A DNA stretch of 64,000 nucleotides from assembly GCF_036108815.1 (NCBI RefSeq), contig NZ_CP107985.1, forward strand, positions 1,178,001-1,242,000. Direction: 5' to 3'. The DNA comes from Streptomyces sp. NBC_00353 (GTDB lineage Bacteria > Actinomycetota > Actinomycetes > Streptomycetales > Streptomycetaceae). This document shows positions 50,740 through 59,668 of this stretch, one piece after another. The translations under genes and the position numbers were made by a program. The stretch's first letter is position 1, and each line of letters begins with the position of its first letter. Under the pieces are notes generated by a model. The model saw only the letters and a program-made list of their open reading frames with translations, did not search any database and was not told the origin of the DNA.

Positions 50740-51624
50740 TCAGGGCCGCCGCCGGAACGGGGCGAGCGTGGCCCGCACGAGGTCGGCGGCGCCCCAGTCG
50801 GGGTCGAACTGGGCGATCACGGCCAGGTGCTGGCGTAGCTGGAGGATCGGCATCCGTTCGCGCCAGGCGCGGTCGAGCCCGGTCAACTCGACGTACAGCT
50901 CGAAGAACACATGCGCCTCGGACGGCGGCGCCGTCGTCCACAGGTGGGCCAGGTCGACCTCGGCCCACGTGTACGACACGGCCGGGTCGATCAGCGCGGG
51001 TTGTCCGTCGGGGGTGGCCATGACGTTCAGCGCCCACAGGTCGCCGTGCGTCAGGCACGCGGGCCTGACCGGCAGCAGCTCGGGCAGCCGGTCGCACAGC
51101 CGCTCCAGTGCCGCCCGGTCCGCGGCGTCGAGCGCGTCCTGGACGCGACGCTCGCCGAGCCAGCGCAGCAGACGGTGCTGGGCGAAGAACTCGAACCCGT
51201 TGTCATCCCAGGTGTTGACCTGCCGACGACGGCCCAGCCAGTTGTCCCGGTGCCACCCGAATCGGGGGTACCGCGTGGTGGTGTGCAGGTGGGCGAGTGC
51301 ATGCGCGAGCTGCTCCCAGAAGACCTCGATGCCCGGCCGGGGCTGCAGCACGGACAGCACGAGCAGGTCGCGGTCCGCGAGGATGATCTCGGGCGTGGCG
51401 ACGCCGCCCGCCTTGCGCAGCACCGTGAGCCCTTCGGCCTCCGCGGCGAAGGCGTCGTCCGACGGCGGCTCGCCGAACGCCTTGACGAACACCGACGTGC
51501 CGTCACCGCGGCGCGCGAGTCCCGCGGTCGCGGCGAGGCCCCCAGTGGCTGGCTCGACCGCGACGACGTCGGTCAGGCCGGCCGCGTGCAGGCGTTCGAG
51601 CAGGAAGGACGTCGTGTCTGTCAC
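50740..51624 (-). CDS. Fructosamine kinase family protein
   Basis: A 294-aa small-molecule kinase of the FN3K/aminoglycoside-phosphotransferase fold; family members phosphorylate fructosamines to repair glycated proteins. The nucleotide lysine is in GTSVFVKAFGEPP; the catalytic loop is ACLTHGDLWALNVMATPDGQ; the metal Asp is in PALIDPAVSYTWAEVDLAHL. FGWHRDNWLGRRRQVNTW is the family's substrate-lid segment. GTG 51624 follows AAAGGAGCACCCCC; the frame to 51654 is less supported. It could instead inactivate an aminoglycoside. No co-transcribed partner; it is flanked by transposase pieces on both sides. Confidence 0.86.
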   Translation of the reverse strand: MTDTTSFLLERLHAAGLTDVVAVEPATGGLAATAGLARRGDGTSVFVKAFGEPPSDDAFAAEAEGLTVLRKAGGVATPEIILADRDLLVLSVLQPRPGIEVFWEQLAHALAHLHTTTRYPRFGWHRDNWLGRRRQVNTWDDNGFEFFAQHRLLRWLGERRVQDALDAADRAALERLCDRLPELLPVRPACLTHGDLWALNVMATPDGQPALIDPAVSYTWAEVDLAHLWTTAPPSEAHVFFELYVELTGLDRAWRERMPILQLRQHLAVIAQFDPDWGAADLVRATLAPFRRRP

Positions 51625-51685
51625 GGGGGTGCTCCTTTGCTGGTCACGCATCATGGCAATCAGGGCCGAGCCCCCGACGGCTCCC

Positions 51686-51925
51686 TCATTGAGCCCAGTG
51701 TTGCGCGGGAAATCGCGAGGGCAACCATTCCTTTGATGGCTGGCTGTATGGATTGATCTTGGCGAGGTAGTCGGCGAGGGATTTGAGGATCTCGTCGGCG
51801 GTCTTGGTCCAGGTAAACGGTCTGGGCTCCTGGTTCCAGGTGTCGACCCAGGCCTTGATGTCGTCCTCGAGGGCCTTCACGGAGGTGTGGACGCTTCGCC
51901 GGATCAGCTTGTCCGTCAGCAGGCC
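51686..51925 (-). pseudogene. IS630-family transposase, C-terminal fragment
   Basis: LLTDKLIRRSVHTSVKALED, then DIKAWVDTWNQEPRPFTWTK and TADEILKSLADYLAKI. The WIDTWNxxPRPFTWTKTADEIL block is the hallmark C-terminus of IS630-family transposases. The tail to the stop at 51686 departs from the family, and the DDE part is gone. Confidence 0.72.
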
Positions 51926-51944
51926 GGCGCTCGACCTGGTCGAT

Positions 51945-52084
51945 CCGGGACGACGAAGACCTTCACCGACCTGCGCCTGTGCGCCGCAATCGTCGACCAC
52001 CTCACCTTCCGCGGCACCATCATCGAATCCGGCCCCGGCTCCTACCTACGCAACCGCACTCGGATCCCGGCGTTCGGGCCGTGA
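51945..52084 (+). pseudogene. IstB-type ATPase, C-terminal fragment
   Basis: Rightward frame: LRLCAAIVDHLTFRGTIIES, then GPGSYLRNRTR. IVDRLTFRGxIIExGxxSYRLR is the typical end of IS21 IstB proteins. It is about 45 codons, abutting the oppositely oriented IS630 fragment. Confidence 0.5.
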
Positions 52085-52204
52085 ACTCCCAACAGTCGCG
52101 AGCGGGCTCGTTGAGTTGCGAACGTTCCGAGTGAGTTTGCGGTGACATGATCTGGCGTCGCGACAGGAATCCGTCACGGCGTCAGATCTGCTTCGTGTCG
52201 TCGC

Positions 52205-53722
52205 TCAGTGGAGGGCGATCGCCGTCCACGAAATCGGTGGCAGCTCGATGGTGAGCACGCCGTCGACGAGTGTCACGCTCGTGTTTGCGGACGGGGTCAC
52301 CCGGTGCTGCTCGGCGAGCGTGTTCTTCGCGTGCATGTCGGAGTCGGCGAGCGTGACCGCCTCGACGATGCGCGACGAGCCGAGGCTGCGCACGTCGATC
52401 GTGACCTGCGCGGCCTCCTTCAGGTCGCGGTTGACGAGGAAGACTGCGGTCCGGTCCTCGTCGACGGTCGCGACGGCGTCGATGACGGATGCCTCGCCGT
52501 GGCGCGCCGTTTTGTACGTCGGCGTCTCGATCACGGGCCGGATCACCTCGCCGGAAGCGAGCCGGCTCGTGATCGAGAACGGGTAGAAGGTCGTCTGCCG
52601 CCAGGCCGGGCCGCCGGGCTCGGTCATGATCGGCGCGATCACGTTGACGAGCTGCGCGAGGGATGCCGAGGTGACGCGGTCGCTGCGCTTGAGGAGCGTC
52701 ATCAGCAGGTTGCCGACGACGACGGCATCCGCCACCGTGTACGTGTCCTCGAGCTGCCGAGGGGCGTAGCGCCACTCGTCGTTGACCTCCTCGGACTCCT
52801 GGTGCTCCTTGAGGTACCAGACGTTCCACTCGTCGAAGGAGACATTGATCTTCTTGTTTGAGCGTTTCTTGTACCCCACGTGGTCGGCGGTCGCGACGAC
52901 GGTGTCGATGAAGTAGTCCATGTCGATCGCCGAGGCGAGGAAGGAGCCGAGGTCGCCGTCGTGCTCCTGGTAGTAGGCGTGGCACGAGACGTAATCGACA
53001 TAGTCGTAGCTGTGCTCGAGCACCGTGCGCTCCCAGTCGCCGAATGTCGGCATGCCGGACCCGGAGGAGCCGCAGACGACGAGTTCGAGGTCCTTGTCGG
53101 CCATCTTCATCGCGGCGGCGGTGCGGGCGGCGATCTTGCCGTAGTCGTCCGCCGTCATGAAGCCGGTCTGCCACGGTCCGTCCATCTCGTTGCCGAGGCA
53201 CCACATGCGCACGTTGTGCGGGTCCGGCGTGCCGTTGGCGATGCGCAAGTCCGACAGCGCCGTGCCAGACGGGTGGTTGGCGTACTCGAGTAGGTCCAGG
53301 GCGGGCAGGATGCCTCGCGTGGCGATGTTGACCGCCAGCATCAGCTCGGAGTCGGTGAGCTTGAGCCACTTGGCGAACTCGTCGAGGCCGACCTGGTTCG
53401 ATTCGAGCGAGTGCCAGGCGAGGTCGCGGCGCACCGGGCGCTTTTCGCGCGGGCCGACCGAGTCCTCCCAGCGGAAGCCGGAGACGAAGTTGCCTCCCGG
53501 GTAGCGGATGGTCGTGCTGCCGAGCTCCCTGACGAGTTCGACGACGTCCATGCGGAACCCTTCATCGTTCGCGCTCGGGTGTTCCGGCTCGTAGAGCCCG
53601 GTGTACACGCAGCGGCCGAGGTGCTCGACGAACGAGCCGAAGGTGCGGCGTCGGACAGGAGCGATGACGGCCTGCTTGTCGAGCTCGATGTGGGCGCGGG
53701 GCAATTCAATGGTCCTTTCCAT
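52205..53722 (-). CDS. abfA: GH51 alpha-L-arabinofuranosidase
   Basis: A 505-aa intracellular enzyme (no signal peptide) that releases arabinofuranose from arabinan or arabinoxylan oligosaccharides. FGSFVEHLGRCVYTGLYEPE and TTIRYPGGNFVSGFRWEDSV are GH51 landmarks; the acid/base Glu is in MWCLGNEMDGPWQ (about residue 175) and the nucleophile Glu in NVSFDEWNVWYLKEH (about 295). The C-terminal beta-sandwich ends in ELPPISWTAIALH. It is the last gene of the leftward sugar operon, so imported oligosaccharides would be cleaved inside the cell. Confidence 0.93.
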   Translation of the reverse strand: MERTIELPRAHIELDKQAVIAPVRRRTFGSFVEHLGRCVYTGLYEPEHPSANDEGFRMDVVELVRELGSTTIRYPGGNFVSGFRWEDSVGPREKRPVRRDLAWHSLESNQVGLDEFAKWLKLTDSELMLAVNIATRGILPALDLLEYANHPSGTALSDLRIANGTPDPHNVRMWCLGNEMDGPWQTGFMTADDYGKIAARTAAAMKMADKDLELVVCGSSGSGMPTFGDWERTVLEHSYDYVDYVSCHAYYQEHDGDLGSFLASAIDMDYFIDTVVATADHVGYKKRSNKKINVSFDEWNVWYLKEHQESEEVNDEWRYAPRQLEDTYTVADAVVVGNLLMTLLKRSDRVTSASLAQLVNVIAPIMTEPGGPAWRQTTFYPFSITSRLASGEVIRPVIETPTYKTARHGEASVIDAVATVDEDRTAVFLVNRDLKEAAQVTIDVRSLGSSRIVEAVTLADSDMHAKNTLAEQHRVTPSANTSVTLVDGVLTIELPPISWTAIALH

Positions 53723-53838
53723 GGGATGGCGCGGGACGCGCCGCGGGCTGAGCGATGCCGCCGATCAGCGGCCTGCCCCTGCCGGAGGCACGGCAGGGGC
53801 AGGCGTGAGACGGTCCGATGCAGATACTGGTGCCGGTT

Positions 53839-54741
53839 TCAGCCCTTCACGGCGCCGGTGAGACCGCCGACGATCTTCTTCTCGAAGATCGCGAAGAAGA
53901 TCAGTGCGGGCAGCATTGCGAGTGAGGTGAACGCGAGGACCCTCGCGGTGTCCACGGAGTATTGCGAGGAGAAGGCCTGGACGCCGAGTGGCAGGGTGAA
54001 GTTCGCCTGCGAGTTGATGACGTACAGGGGCAGGACGTAGTTGTTCCAGCTGCCGATGAACCCGAGGATGCCGACCGTCACCACACCGGGCAGTGACAGC
54101 GGGATCACCATGCGGAAGAAGAATCCGAGTCGGCTTGCACCGTCGATCGCGGCGGCCTCCTCGATCTCGTTCGGAATGGCTCTGAGGAACGGCACCAGGA
54201 TGATGACGGTCGTCGGCAGGCCGAAGGCGATCTGCGGGACGATCACGCCGAACAGGTTGTCGACGAGGCCGAGTTCCTTGATGACGATGTACAACGGGGT
54301 GATCGCGATGACCATCGGGAACATCAGGCCGGCGGCGAACAGGGAATACATCGCGCCCTTGAGCTTGAAGTCGTAGCGCGCGAGCACGAAGCTCACCATC
54401 AGGCCGAGGACGACGGTGCCGACGGTGCTCACGAGCGCGACGATGATGGAGTTCGCGAATTCACCCCAGAACGTCACCGACTTCAGGACGCTGATGTAGT
54501 TGCTGACGACCCAGGGGTGCGGTAGGGCAGCCGGGTTCGTGCTGATCTGCGAGTTCGTGCGGAATCCGCCGAGCACGATGTAGAGCACCGGTGCGATGCA
54601 GACCCCGATGAAGAGCAGCGCAATGAAGTAGGTGAAGGGATTCCCCCACTTCTGCGGCTTGTCACGATTGCCGCGACGGCCGACGGGCGCATTCGGCTCC
54701 GCGGCGGAGGGAAACCAGGAGTTACCCGTTGTCGCGCTCAT
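53839..54741 (-). CDS. Carbohydrate ABC transporter permease (MalG type)
   Basis: A 300-aa inner membrane protein with about six helices. The EAA loop is ELEEAAAIDGASRLG-like: NEIEEAAAIDGASRLGFFFR, the contact site for the ATPase. GNPFTYFIALLFIGVCIAPV is the first helix, and the C-terminus FAIFEKKIVGGLTGAVKG is typical. ATG 54741 overlaps the stop of the upstream permease by one base (TGATG), so the two are translationally coupled. It forms the channel with the 54741-55763 permease for the arabinoside importer. Confidence 0.92.
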   Translation of the reverse strand: MSATTGNSWFPSAAEPNAPVGRRGNRDKPQKWGNPFTYFIALLFIGVCIAPVLYIVLGGFRTNSQISTNPAALPHPWVVSNYISVLKSVTFWGEFANSIIVALVSTVGTVVLGLMVSFVLARYDFKLKGAMYSLFAAGLMFPMVIAITPLYIVIKELGLVDNLFGVIVPQIAFGLPTTVIILVPFLRAIPNEIEEAAAIDGASRLGFFFRMVIPLSLPGVVTVGILGFIGSWNNYVLPLYVINSQANFTLPLGVQAFSSQYSVDTARVLAFTSLAMLPALIFFAIFEKKIVGGLTGAVKG

Positions 54742-55763
54742 CAGATGGCTCCTTCGGTGACGGCACCCTGGAGGTCGCGGCGCAGGACGAAGCGCTGGTA
54801 GATCAGCGCGACGACGAGCGAGATCAGGAACATGACGACCGCGATGGCGCTGCCGTAGCCGTAGTTGCCCGCGTTGCGGCCCTGGGCGACCATGTAGATC
54901 GCCATGGTCGAGGTGCCCGCGGTGCCCGCGACGTATGGCCCCCAGATGATGTAGACGAGATCGAACAGCTGCAGCGAACCGATGATCGACAGGAACGCCC
55001 AGATGCGGATCGTCGGCCCCAGAAGGGGCAGCGTGATGCGGCGCTGGATCTGCCAGTAGGAGGCGCCGTCGATCTGAGCGGCCTCGAAGAGCTCCTCGGG
55101 GATCGACTGCAGGCCGGCGAGCATCAGAATCACCGCGAAGCCGATGTACTTCCACGAGATGATGCCCATCAGCGTCCAGATGGCCAGCTTCGGGTTGGAG
55201 AGCCACTCAGCCTGCAGGAAGCCCAGGCCCATCTGCTGCAGCAGGTCGTTGACGGCGCCGCTGCTCTGGAGCATCAGGCTCCAGCCGGTGCCGACGATGA
55301 CCTCGGAGATGACGTACGGCACGAAGATCAGGACGCGGATGATCGAGCGACCGCGGATCTTCTGGTTGAGCAGGAGCGCGAGGATGATCGCCAGCGGGCC
55401 CTGGATGACCAGTGAGAGCACCAGGATCAGGCCGTTGTGCCACAGAACTTGCTGGAACGCGGGGTCGGTGAGGATCAGTTTGTAGTTGTTAAGGCCGACC
55501 CAGTCGGTGGGCGCTCCGTAGCCGTGCCACCGGTAGAAGCCGTAGAACGCAGCGAGCGCCACCGGGAAGATCACGAAGGCCAAGAACATAATGATCGCGG
55601 GTCCGGACAGGACCGCGATCTCGAGTCGCATCTTGGCACGGCTGCGGCGGCGCGCAGCCGCTCGCAGCGAAGCCGGGGACGCGGACTCGGCCGCGCCCCC
55701 GACTCCAGGCGTGCCCTGCGACTGGCGGCCGGTGGCCGTGTCAGTACCCAGGGTGTTGCTCAT
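54741..55763 (-). CDS. Carbohydrate ABC transporter permease (MalF type)
   Basis: A 340-aa inner membrane protein. A ~40-residue Ala/Ser/Arg-rich cytoplasmic N-tail precedes six helices. Conserved parts are FYRWHGYGAPTDWVGLNNYK and the EAA loop IPEELFEAAQIDGASYWQIQ. It pairs with the MalG-type permease downstream. It starts 12 bases after the solute-binding protein gene. The operon has no ATPase, which fits Streptomyces sugar importers that share MsiK. Confidence 0.92.
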   Translation of the reverse strand: MSNTLGTDTATGRQSQGTPGVGGAAESASPASLRAAARRRSRAKMRLEIAVLSGPAIIMFLAFVIFPVALAAFYGFYRWHGYGAPTDWVGLNNYKLILTDPAFQQVLWHNGLILVLSLVIQGPLAIILALLLNQKIRGRSIIRVLIFVPYVISEVIVGTGWSLMLQSSGAVNDLLQQMGLGFLQAEWLSNPKLAIWTLMGIISWKYIGFAVILMLAGLQSIPEELFEAAQIDGASYWQIQRRITLPLLGPTIRIWAFLSIIGSLQLFDLVYIIWGPYVAGTAGTSTMAIYMVAQGRNAGNYGYGSAIAVVMFLISLVVALIYQRFVLRRDLQGAVTEGAI

Positions 55764-55774
55764 CGTGTGCTTAC

Positions 55775-57073
55775 TCAGCCCTTCGCGGCGGCAGCGTTGG
55801 TGTCCTTGGCGATGTCGGCGGCGGTGCCCTTGCCGGCCAGCAGGTTCACGACGGCGGTGTTCATGGCGTTGCCGACGTTCTGGCCGTACTCGGTGTCAAG
55901 GAACATCATGGAGTAGGCCGCCTTGTTGAAGGCCTGCAGTGCCGAGACGTTGAAGGGGTCGGTGACGACACCCTGGGCCTCCTTGTTCACCGGGATCGTG
56001 AAGAAGGCCTTGGAGTAGGCCTCCTGCTGGTCCTTGGTCACAAGCCACTGGAGGAAGGCAAGGGCCTCCTTCGGTGCGTTCTTCGACAGCGAGTATCCGT
56101 CGAGGCCGCCCATGATGGCGGTCGGGTCGCCCTGGCCACCGGCCACGGCAGGGAAGGGGAACCAGCCCAGGTCGGGGAGCGGCTTCTGGTCCTTGGTCAG
56201 GCCGGCGATCACACCGGGGTTCCAGTTGCCCATGAGCTCCATGGCCGCCTTGTGGTTCGCGAGCATGCCCGCCGACGACCCGGCGCCCTGCTGCGACGAG
56301 GTCGTCAGGAATCCCTTCTGGAAGGGGTCGACCTTCAGGAACGAAGCCAGGTCGTCGCCGGCCTTGGTCCAGCACGGATCGGTGAACTTGAGCGACTTCG
56401 CAGTCGCCGCCATGGTTTCCTGGCTGCACGCGCGCAGGGCGAAGTTGTAGTACCAGTGCGCAGCCGGCCAGGCGTCCTTGGCACCGACCGCGATCGGCGC
56501 GACCTTGATCGCCTTCAGCTTCGCGACATCGGCCTCGAGCTCGTCCATCGTCGTCGGCGTCGAGGTGATGCCGGCCCGCTTGAACAGGTCCTTGCTGTAG
56601 TAGATGCCCTCGGGCTGGGTGTCGAGCGGCATCGCGTAGACCTTGCCGTCGATCGAATAGCCTGCGACACCTGCCGCGCCTGCATTTGCCTTGTCGGTGT
56701 CGGTGAGGTTCAGCGCCTGGAGCTGGCCGGCGTTGACCATGGCCTGCATCTTGCCGCCACCGCGCTGCAGGAAGATGTCCGGGGCGGAGTTCGAGTTGAG
56801 CGCGGTCTGCAGCTTGCCGTCGAGGTCCTCGTTCTGGACCGCCTGGATCTTGACCGTGACGTTCGGGTGCAGCGAGTGGTATGCCTTCGCGGCGGTCTTC
56901 CAGTACTCCGCACCGGGCCCGGGCTGCGCGTTCTCCCAGACGGTCAACGTGACCTTGCCATCGGACGAACCGCCGTTGCCGTTGCCGTCGTTGCCGCCGG
57001 CGCAGCCGGTGGCAACGAGTGCGATGCCCAAGCCGATCGCGACAGCCGTCGCGCTGCGTGTTTTCCTCGTCAT
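55775..57073 (-). CDS. Sugar ABC transporter substrate-binding lipoprotein
   Basis: A 432-aa family-1 solute-binding lipoprotein. MTRKTRSATAVAIGLGIALV followed by ATGCAGG is a lipoprotein signal with lipobox A-T-G-C and Cys near residue 24; a Gly/Asn/Asp-rich linker follows. SVTVKIQAVQNEDLDGKL-like sequence, NSNSAPDIFLQRGGGKMQAM and LFKRAGITSTPTTMDELEAD are family features. It captures the oligosaccharide and delivers it to the permeases downstream. ATG 57073 follows AGGGACTTCCACG. It is the first gene of the leftward operon, and CCGAAA repeats lie about 250-300 bases upstream. Confidence 0.92.
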   Translation of the reverse strand: MTRKTRSATAVAIGLGIALVATGCAGGNDGNGNGGSSDGKVTLTVWENAQPGPGAEYWKTAAKAYHSLHPNVTVKIQAVQNEDLDGKLQTALNSNSAPDIFLQRGGGKMQAMVNAGQLQALNLTDTDKANAGAAGVAGYSIDGKVYAMPLDTQPEGIYYSKDLFKRAGITSTPTTMDELEADVAKLKAIKVAPIAVGAKDAWPAAHWYYNFALRACSQETMAATAKSLKFTDPCWTKAGDDLASFLKVDPFQKGFLTTSSQQGAGSSAGMLANHKAAMELMGNWNPGVIAGLTKDQKPLPDLGWFPFPAVAGGQGDPTAIMGGLDGYSLSKNAPKEALAFLQWLVTKDQQEAYSKAFFTIPVNKEAQGVVTDPFNVSALQAFNKAAYSMMFLDTEYGQNVGNAMNTAVVNLLAGKGTAADIAKDTNAAAAKG

Positions 57074-57323
57074 CGTGGAAGTCCCTGATCTATCGGAATT
57101 GACACAATTGGTGCGAAGTGGCAGGACGGCCGTGGCAACAGTGAGGTCGGGCACGTACGCGAAGTAGTGACGATCACTGCAACCCTGCTTTCCGGCTCCG
57201 GGCATGCGCGTGTGGACGTGCCAGGTGGACGGGTGTGACCGTATGGAGTCGTGTCCATTACGGGGAGGTGCCGATCGGTGGAGAGTATGCGCTCGGTGCA
57301 GAGCGGCAGTCAATGAATCATTT
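57074..57323. other. Leader of the arabinoside operon
   Basis: About 250 bases without a gene, between the CCGAAA repeats and the solute-binding protein start. It likely holds the leftward promoter. Confidence 0.4.
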
Positions 57324-57380
57324 CCGAAAGTTCACCGAAACTTATGAATGATCGTCAGGGTTGGCTACCGAAACATTTCG
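57324..57380. promoter_or_regulatory. CCGAAA repeats, possible LacI-family operators
   Basis: CCGAAAGTT and CCGAAACTT recur with an 11-base period (57324 and 57335). CGAAACATTTCG at 57369-57380 is an inverted repeat with arms CGAAA/TTTCG. LacI-type regulators of xylan and arabinan genes in Streptomyces use CGAAA-TTTCG-like boxes. No LacI gene is present in the window. Confidence 0.48.
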
Positions 57381-57603
57381 ACGCCCTCCACCGATCGCGC
57401 CCGTCCGCTTTCGGTCCGCGCTGCGCAATCCCTTGACGTCTCGTCAGTCGGACCTTACGGTCACGAAAACATTCGCAGATGTGTCGCAACTTTCTGGTCG
57501 GCCGGCCACCAGCCGATCCGCAGCGAACCGGGGCAAAGGGAGAGGAGGAGCGCCGTCCGGTCCAGCGGGGCGCGCTCCGGACCGTCGTGATCTTCGTCAG
57601 GCA
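57381..57603. other. Intergenic region
   Basis: No gene is recognised. The divergent regulator often found beside such operons is not here. Confidence 0.3.
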
Positions 57604-57735
57604 GTGCTGCGGTACTCAGGGATCAGGCCGCTGAGGACGTCGTGGCGATGGACGCGCTGTGCAGGTAAGGGAATGACGTCCGGGTCGTCGGCAAGGGCCC
57701 GAAGCTGCAGGGCCCGGTGCCGCCTTCCGGTTTCT
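57604..57735 (-). pseudogene. Possible transposase/integrase-core C-terminal fragment
   Basis: Leftward reading RHRALQLRALADDPDVIPLP, then AQRVHRHDVLSGLIPEYRST and A, ending at a stop. LxxDPDVIPLP...RxxVLxGLIxEY is a C-terminal pattern I have seen in transposase-like proteins, but the family is not certain. No N-terminal part. Confidence 0.3.
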
Positions 57736-57739
57736 TTGC

Positions 57740-57888
57740 ACCGACCGCACACTGACGCGGCCTTCTACCATCTGCGCACCCGCGGTCAGGCACCCCGAAT
57801 GATCAAACTGCCCAATGGTGAACTCCGTTGCCGCCGAACGGATTTGGATGCCTGGTGGGCTGCGTGCAAGAACGCTTCTGAAATTTGA
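57740..57888 (+). pseudogene. Excisionase (MerR/AlpA-like HTH), C-terminal fragment
   Basis: TDAAFYHLRTRGQAPRMIKL, then PNGELRCRRTDLDAWWAACK. This is the second half of the winged HTH of actinomycete excisionases (FYxWRxxGxGPxxIKLPNGxLRxRRxDxDxW). The N-terminal helix is lost in unrelated sequence. Its TGA is two bases before the ATG of the integrase remnant, the normal xis-int order of integrative elements. Confidence 0.62.
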
Positions 57889-57890
57889 CG

Positions 57891-58180
57891 ATGAGTTACA
57901 AACTACCATTCCGCGACACGCGCCAGCGCCCTGGTCGGCTGAGCCGATTCCAAGTTGGGAACGAACGCCAGGAAACACGCGCCGTACTCTGGCCGACGCC
58001 TTTGGCGCGATCGCGCCTGCGCTGGTCCACCCCAGCGCGTCATACCTCGAGCCGCGGATGCTGAGACGTGCCCTGTATTCGTGGGCGTTCAACAAGAACG
58101 CGTGGGACCAAGAACCAGTCGAAGAATGGCAGAAGGATTTGGACTGGATCAGAGGAGCTGACTGTTTTGTCGTCACCTGA
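57891..58180 (+). pseudogene. Tyrosine integrase, N-terminal remnant
   Basis: ATG 57891 opens MSYKLPFRDTRQRPGRLSRF, which resembles the start of pSAM2-type integrases. A deletion and frame change near 57955 then lead to PGNTRRTLADAFGAIAPALV, LRRALYSWAFNKNAWDQEPV and EEWQKDLDWIRG, part of the core-binding domain. The frame is cut at about 58165 by the IS5 sequence. The catalytic R...H-R...Y domain is absent, so no recombination activity remains. Confidence 0.6.
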
Positions 58181-58239
58181 TGGTGTGGGATTGGGACGGC
58201 TCAGCTGATCGGCGTGGTCTGGGCTGCTGGGCTGAGCGG

Positions 58240-58825
58240 GTGAGTGAGTGCAAGCGGTATCCGAGCGATCTGACGGACGAGCGGTGGGCGTTGATCCAGC
58301 CGGTGATCACCGCGTGGAAGGCCGCGCACCCGTCGGTCAGCGGCCACCAGGGCCGTTACAAGATGCGGGAGATCGTCAACGCGATCCTCTACCAGTCCCG
58401 GACCGGCTGCCAGTGGGAGTACCTGCCGCACGACCTGCCACCACGTTCGGCGAAGTACTACTACTTCGCCAAGTGGCGTGAAGACGGTACCGACCAGACG
58501 ATCCACGACCTGCTGCGCTGGCAGGTCCGCGAGAAGGCCGGCCGGTCGGAGGACCCGAGCCTGGTGGTGTCGGACACCCAGAGCGTCCACGCCGCGGTGA
58601 ACGTCCCGGCCGCCACGACCGGGAAGGACGCGGCGAAAAAGGTACCCGGGCGCAAGCGCGGTCTCGCGGTCGACGTGCTTGGCCTGGTCATCGCGGTCGC
58701 GGCGCTCGAAGCATCGGTGCACGACAACCGGGCCGGAGTCGTGCTGCTGGATCGCGTCGCCGCACGGAACGCAAGCGTGTCGAAGGTGCTGGTCGACCAG
58801 GGCTTCAAGAGCACAGTCGTTGCCC
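58240..58825 (+). pseudogene. IS5-family transposase, N-terminal two thirds
   Basis: From GTG 58240: CKRYPSDLTDERWALIQPVI (IS5 N-terminal domain), INAILYQSRTGCQWEYLPHD, KYYYFAKWREDGTDQTIHDL, LVVSDTQSVHAAVNVPAATT (first catalytic Asp) and GRKRGLAVDVLGLVIAVAAL, then LVDQGFKSTVV. At about 58825 the protein passes into ISL3 sequence, so the C-terminal third is replaced. Confidence 0.78.
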
Positions 58826-59175
58826 GACGCGCTTCCGGAGAACGAGCGAATGAAGCTCAAGTCCATTCTGACCCACTGCCCCGAACTGGACGCCCTCGCC
58901 GGGCACGTCCGCTCCTTCGGGCAGATGATCACCAGCTCCAGGGAGAACGGCTCCCCGAGTGGATGGAGGCGGTCCGAGCCGACGACCTGCCCAGTCTGCA
59001 CACCTTTACCAACGGCCTCGCACGCGACCTCGCAGCCGTCACGGCCGGCCGGACCCTTCCCTGGAGCTCAGGCGTCGTGGAAGGCCACGTCAGCCGCATC
59101 AAAATGATCAAGCGGCAGATGTATGGACGCGCTGGCTTCAAGCTCCTGCGCAAGCGGGTACTGCTTGCCTCGTGA
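58826..59175 (+). pseudogene. ISL3-family transposase, C-terminal fragment fused to the IS5 remnant
   Basis: In the next frame: PDALPENERMKLKSILTHCP, ELDALAGHVRSFGQMITSSR. After a one-base change near 58955, in the IS5 frame: LPEWMEAVRADDLPSLHTFT, then AAVTAGRTLPWSSGVVEGHV, SRIKMIKRQMYGRAGFKLLR and KRVLLAS. SSGxVEGxVxRIKMIKRQMYGRAGF is the ISL3 C-terminal signature with the catalytic Glu. It is a different subtype from the ISL3 tail at 7984-8418. Confidence 0.78.
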
Positions 59176-59230
59176 CCTCACCGTCGGTGGCCAGTGCGAG
59201 GATTCCCGGACGGTCACGCGAGGAGATCAT

Positions 59231-59668
59231 ATGGGCACCTGGGACATCGGCCCCTTCGACAACGACACCGCCGCCGACTTCGCCGGCGACCTGGACGAGG
59301 CAGCCGTGGAAGAACGCGAGTCCATGATCCGCAGCGTACTCAAACGCGCCGCCGATCCTGCGGACTACTTGGACGCCCCCGACGCCGAGCGAGCCGTGGC
59401 CGCGGCAGCCCTGGTCGTCGCACAGCACCCCTACGGCGAGCCGACGTGTTCGATCTACGGTCCATCCGAGCCTCTACCGGAGTTCCCCGCAGACCTCCGA
59501 ACGCTCGCCGTCGACGCACTGGACCAAGTGATCGCCGAGCTGTCTGAACTCGCCGAGCTGTGGGGCGAAGCCGCAGACGGCCCGAAATGGCGCCAGGACA
59601 TCTCCCGCCTCCGCGATGTCCTTAACCCTCCGATCCCACCACAAGAGGAAACCCTCTTCGAGATCTAA
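59231..59668 (+). CDS. DUF4259 domain-containing protein
   Basis: A 145-aa protein that begins with the family signature MGTWDIGPFDNDTAADFAGD. The rest is helical and acidic: EERESMIRSVLKRAADPADY, DAERAVAAAALVVAQHPYGE, then ELAELWGEAADGPKWRQDIS. DUF4259 proteins resemble immunity proteins of toxin systems; no toxin gene is near, so this is only a suggestion. AGGAG lies five bases before ATG 59231. It is intact and lies immediately after the transposase chimera. Confidence 0.86.
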   Translation: MGTWDIGPFDNDTAADFAGDLDEAAVEERESMIRSVLKRAADPADYLDAPDAERAVAAAALVVAQHPYGEPTCSIYGPSEPLPEFPADLRTLAVDALDQVIAELSELAELWGEAADGPKWRQDISRLRDVLNPPIPPQEETLFEI

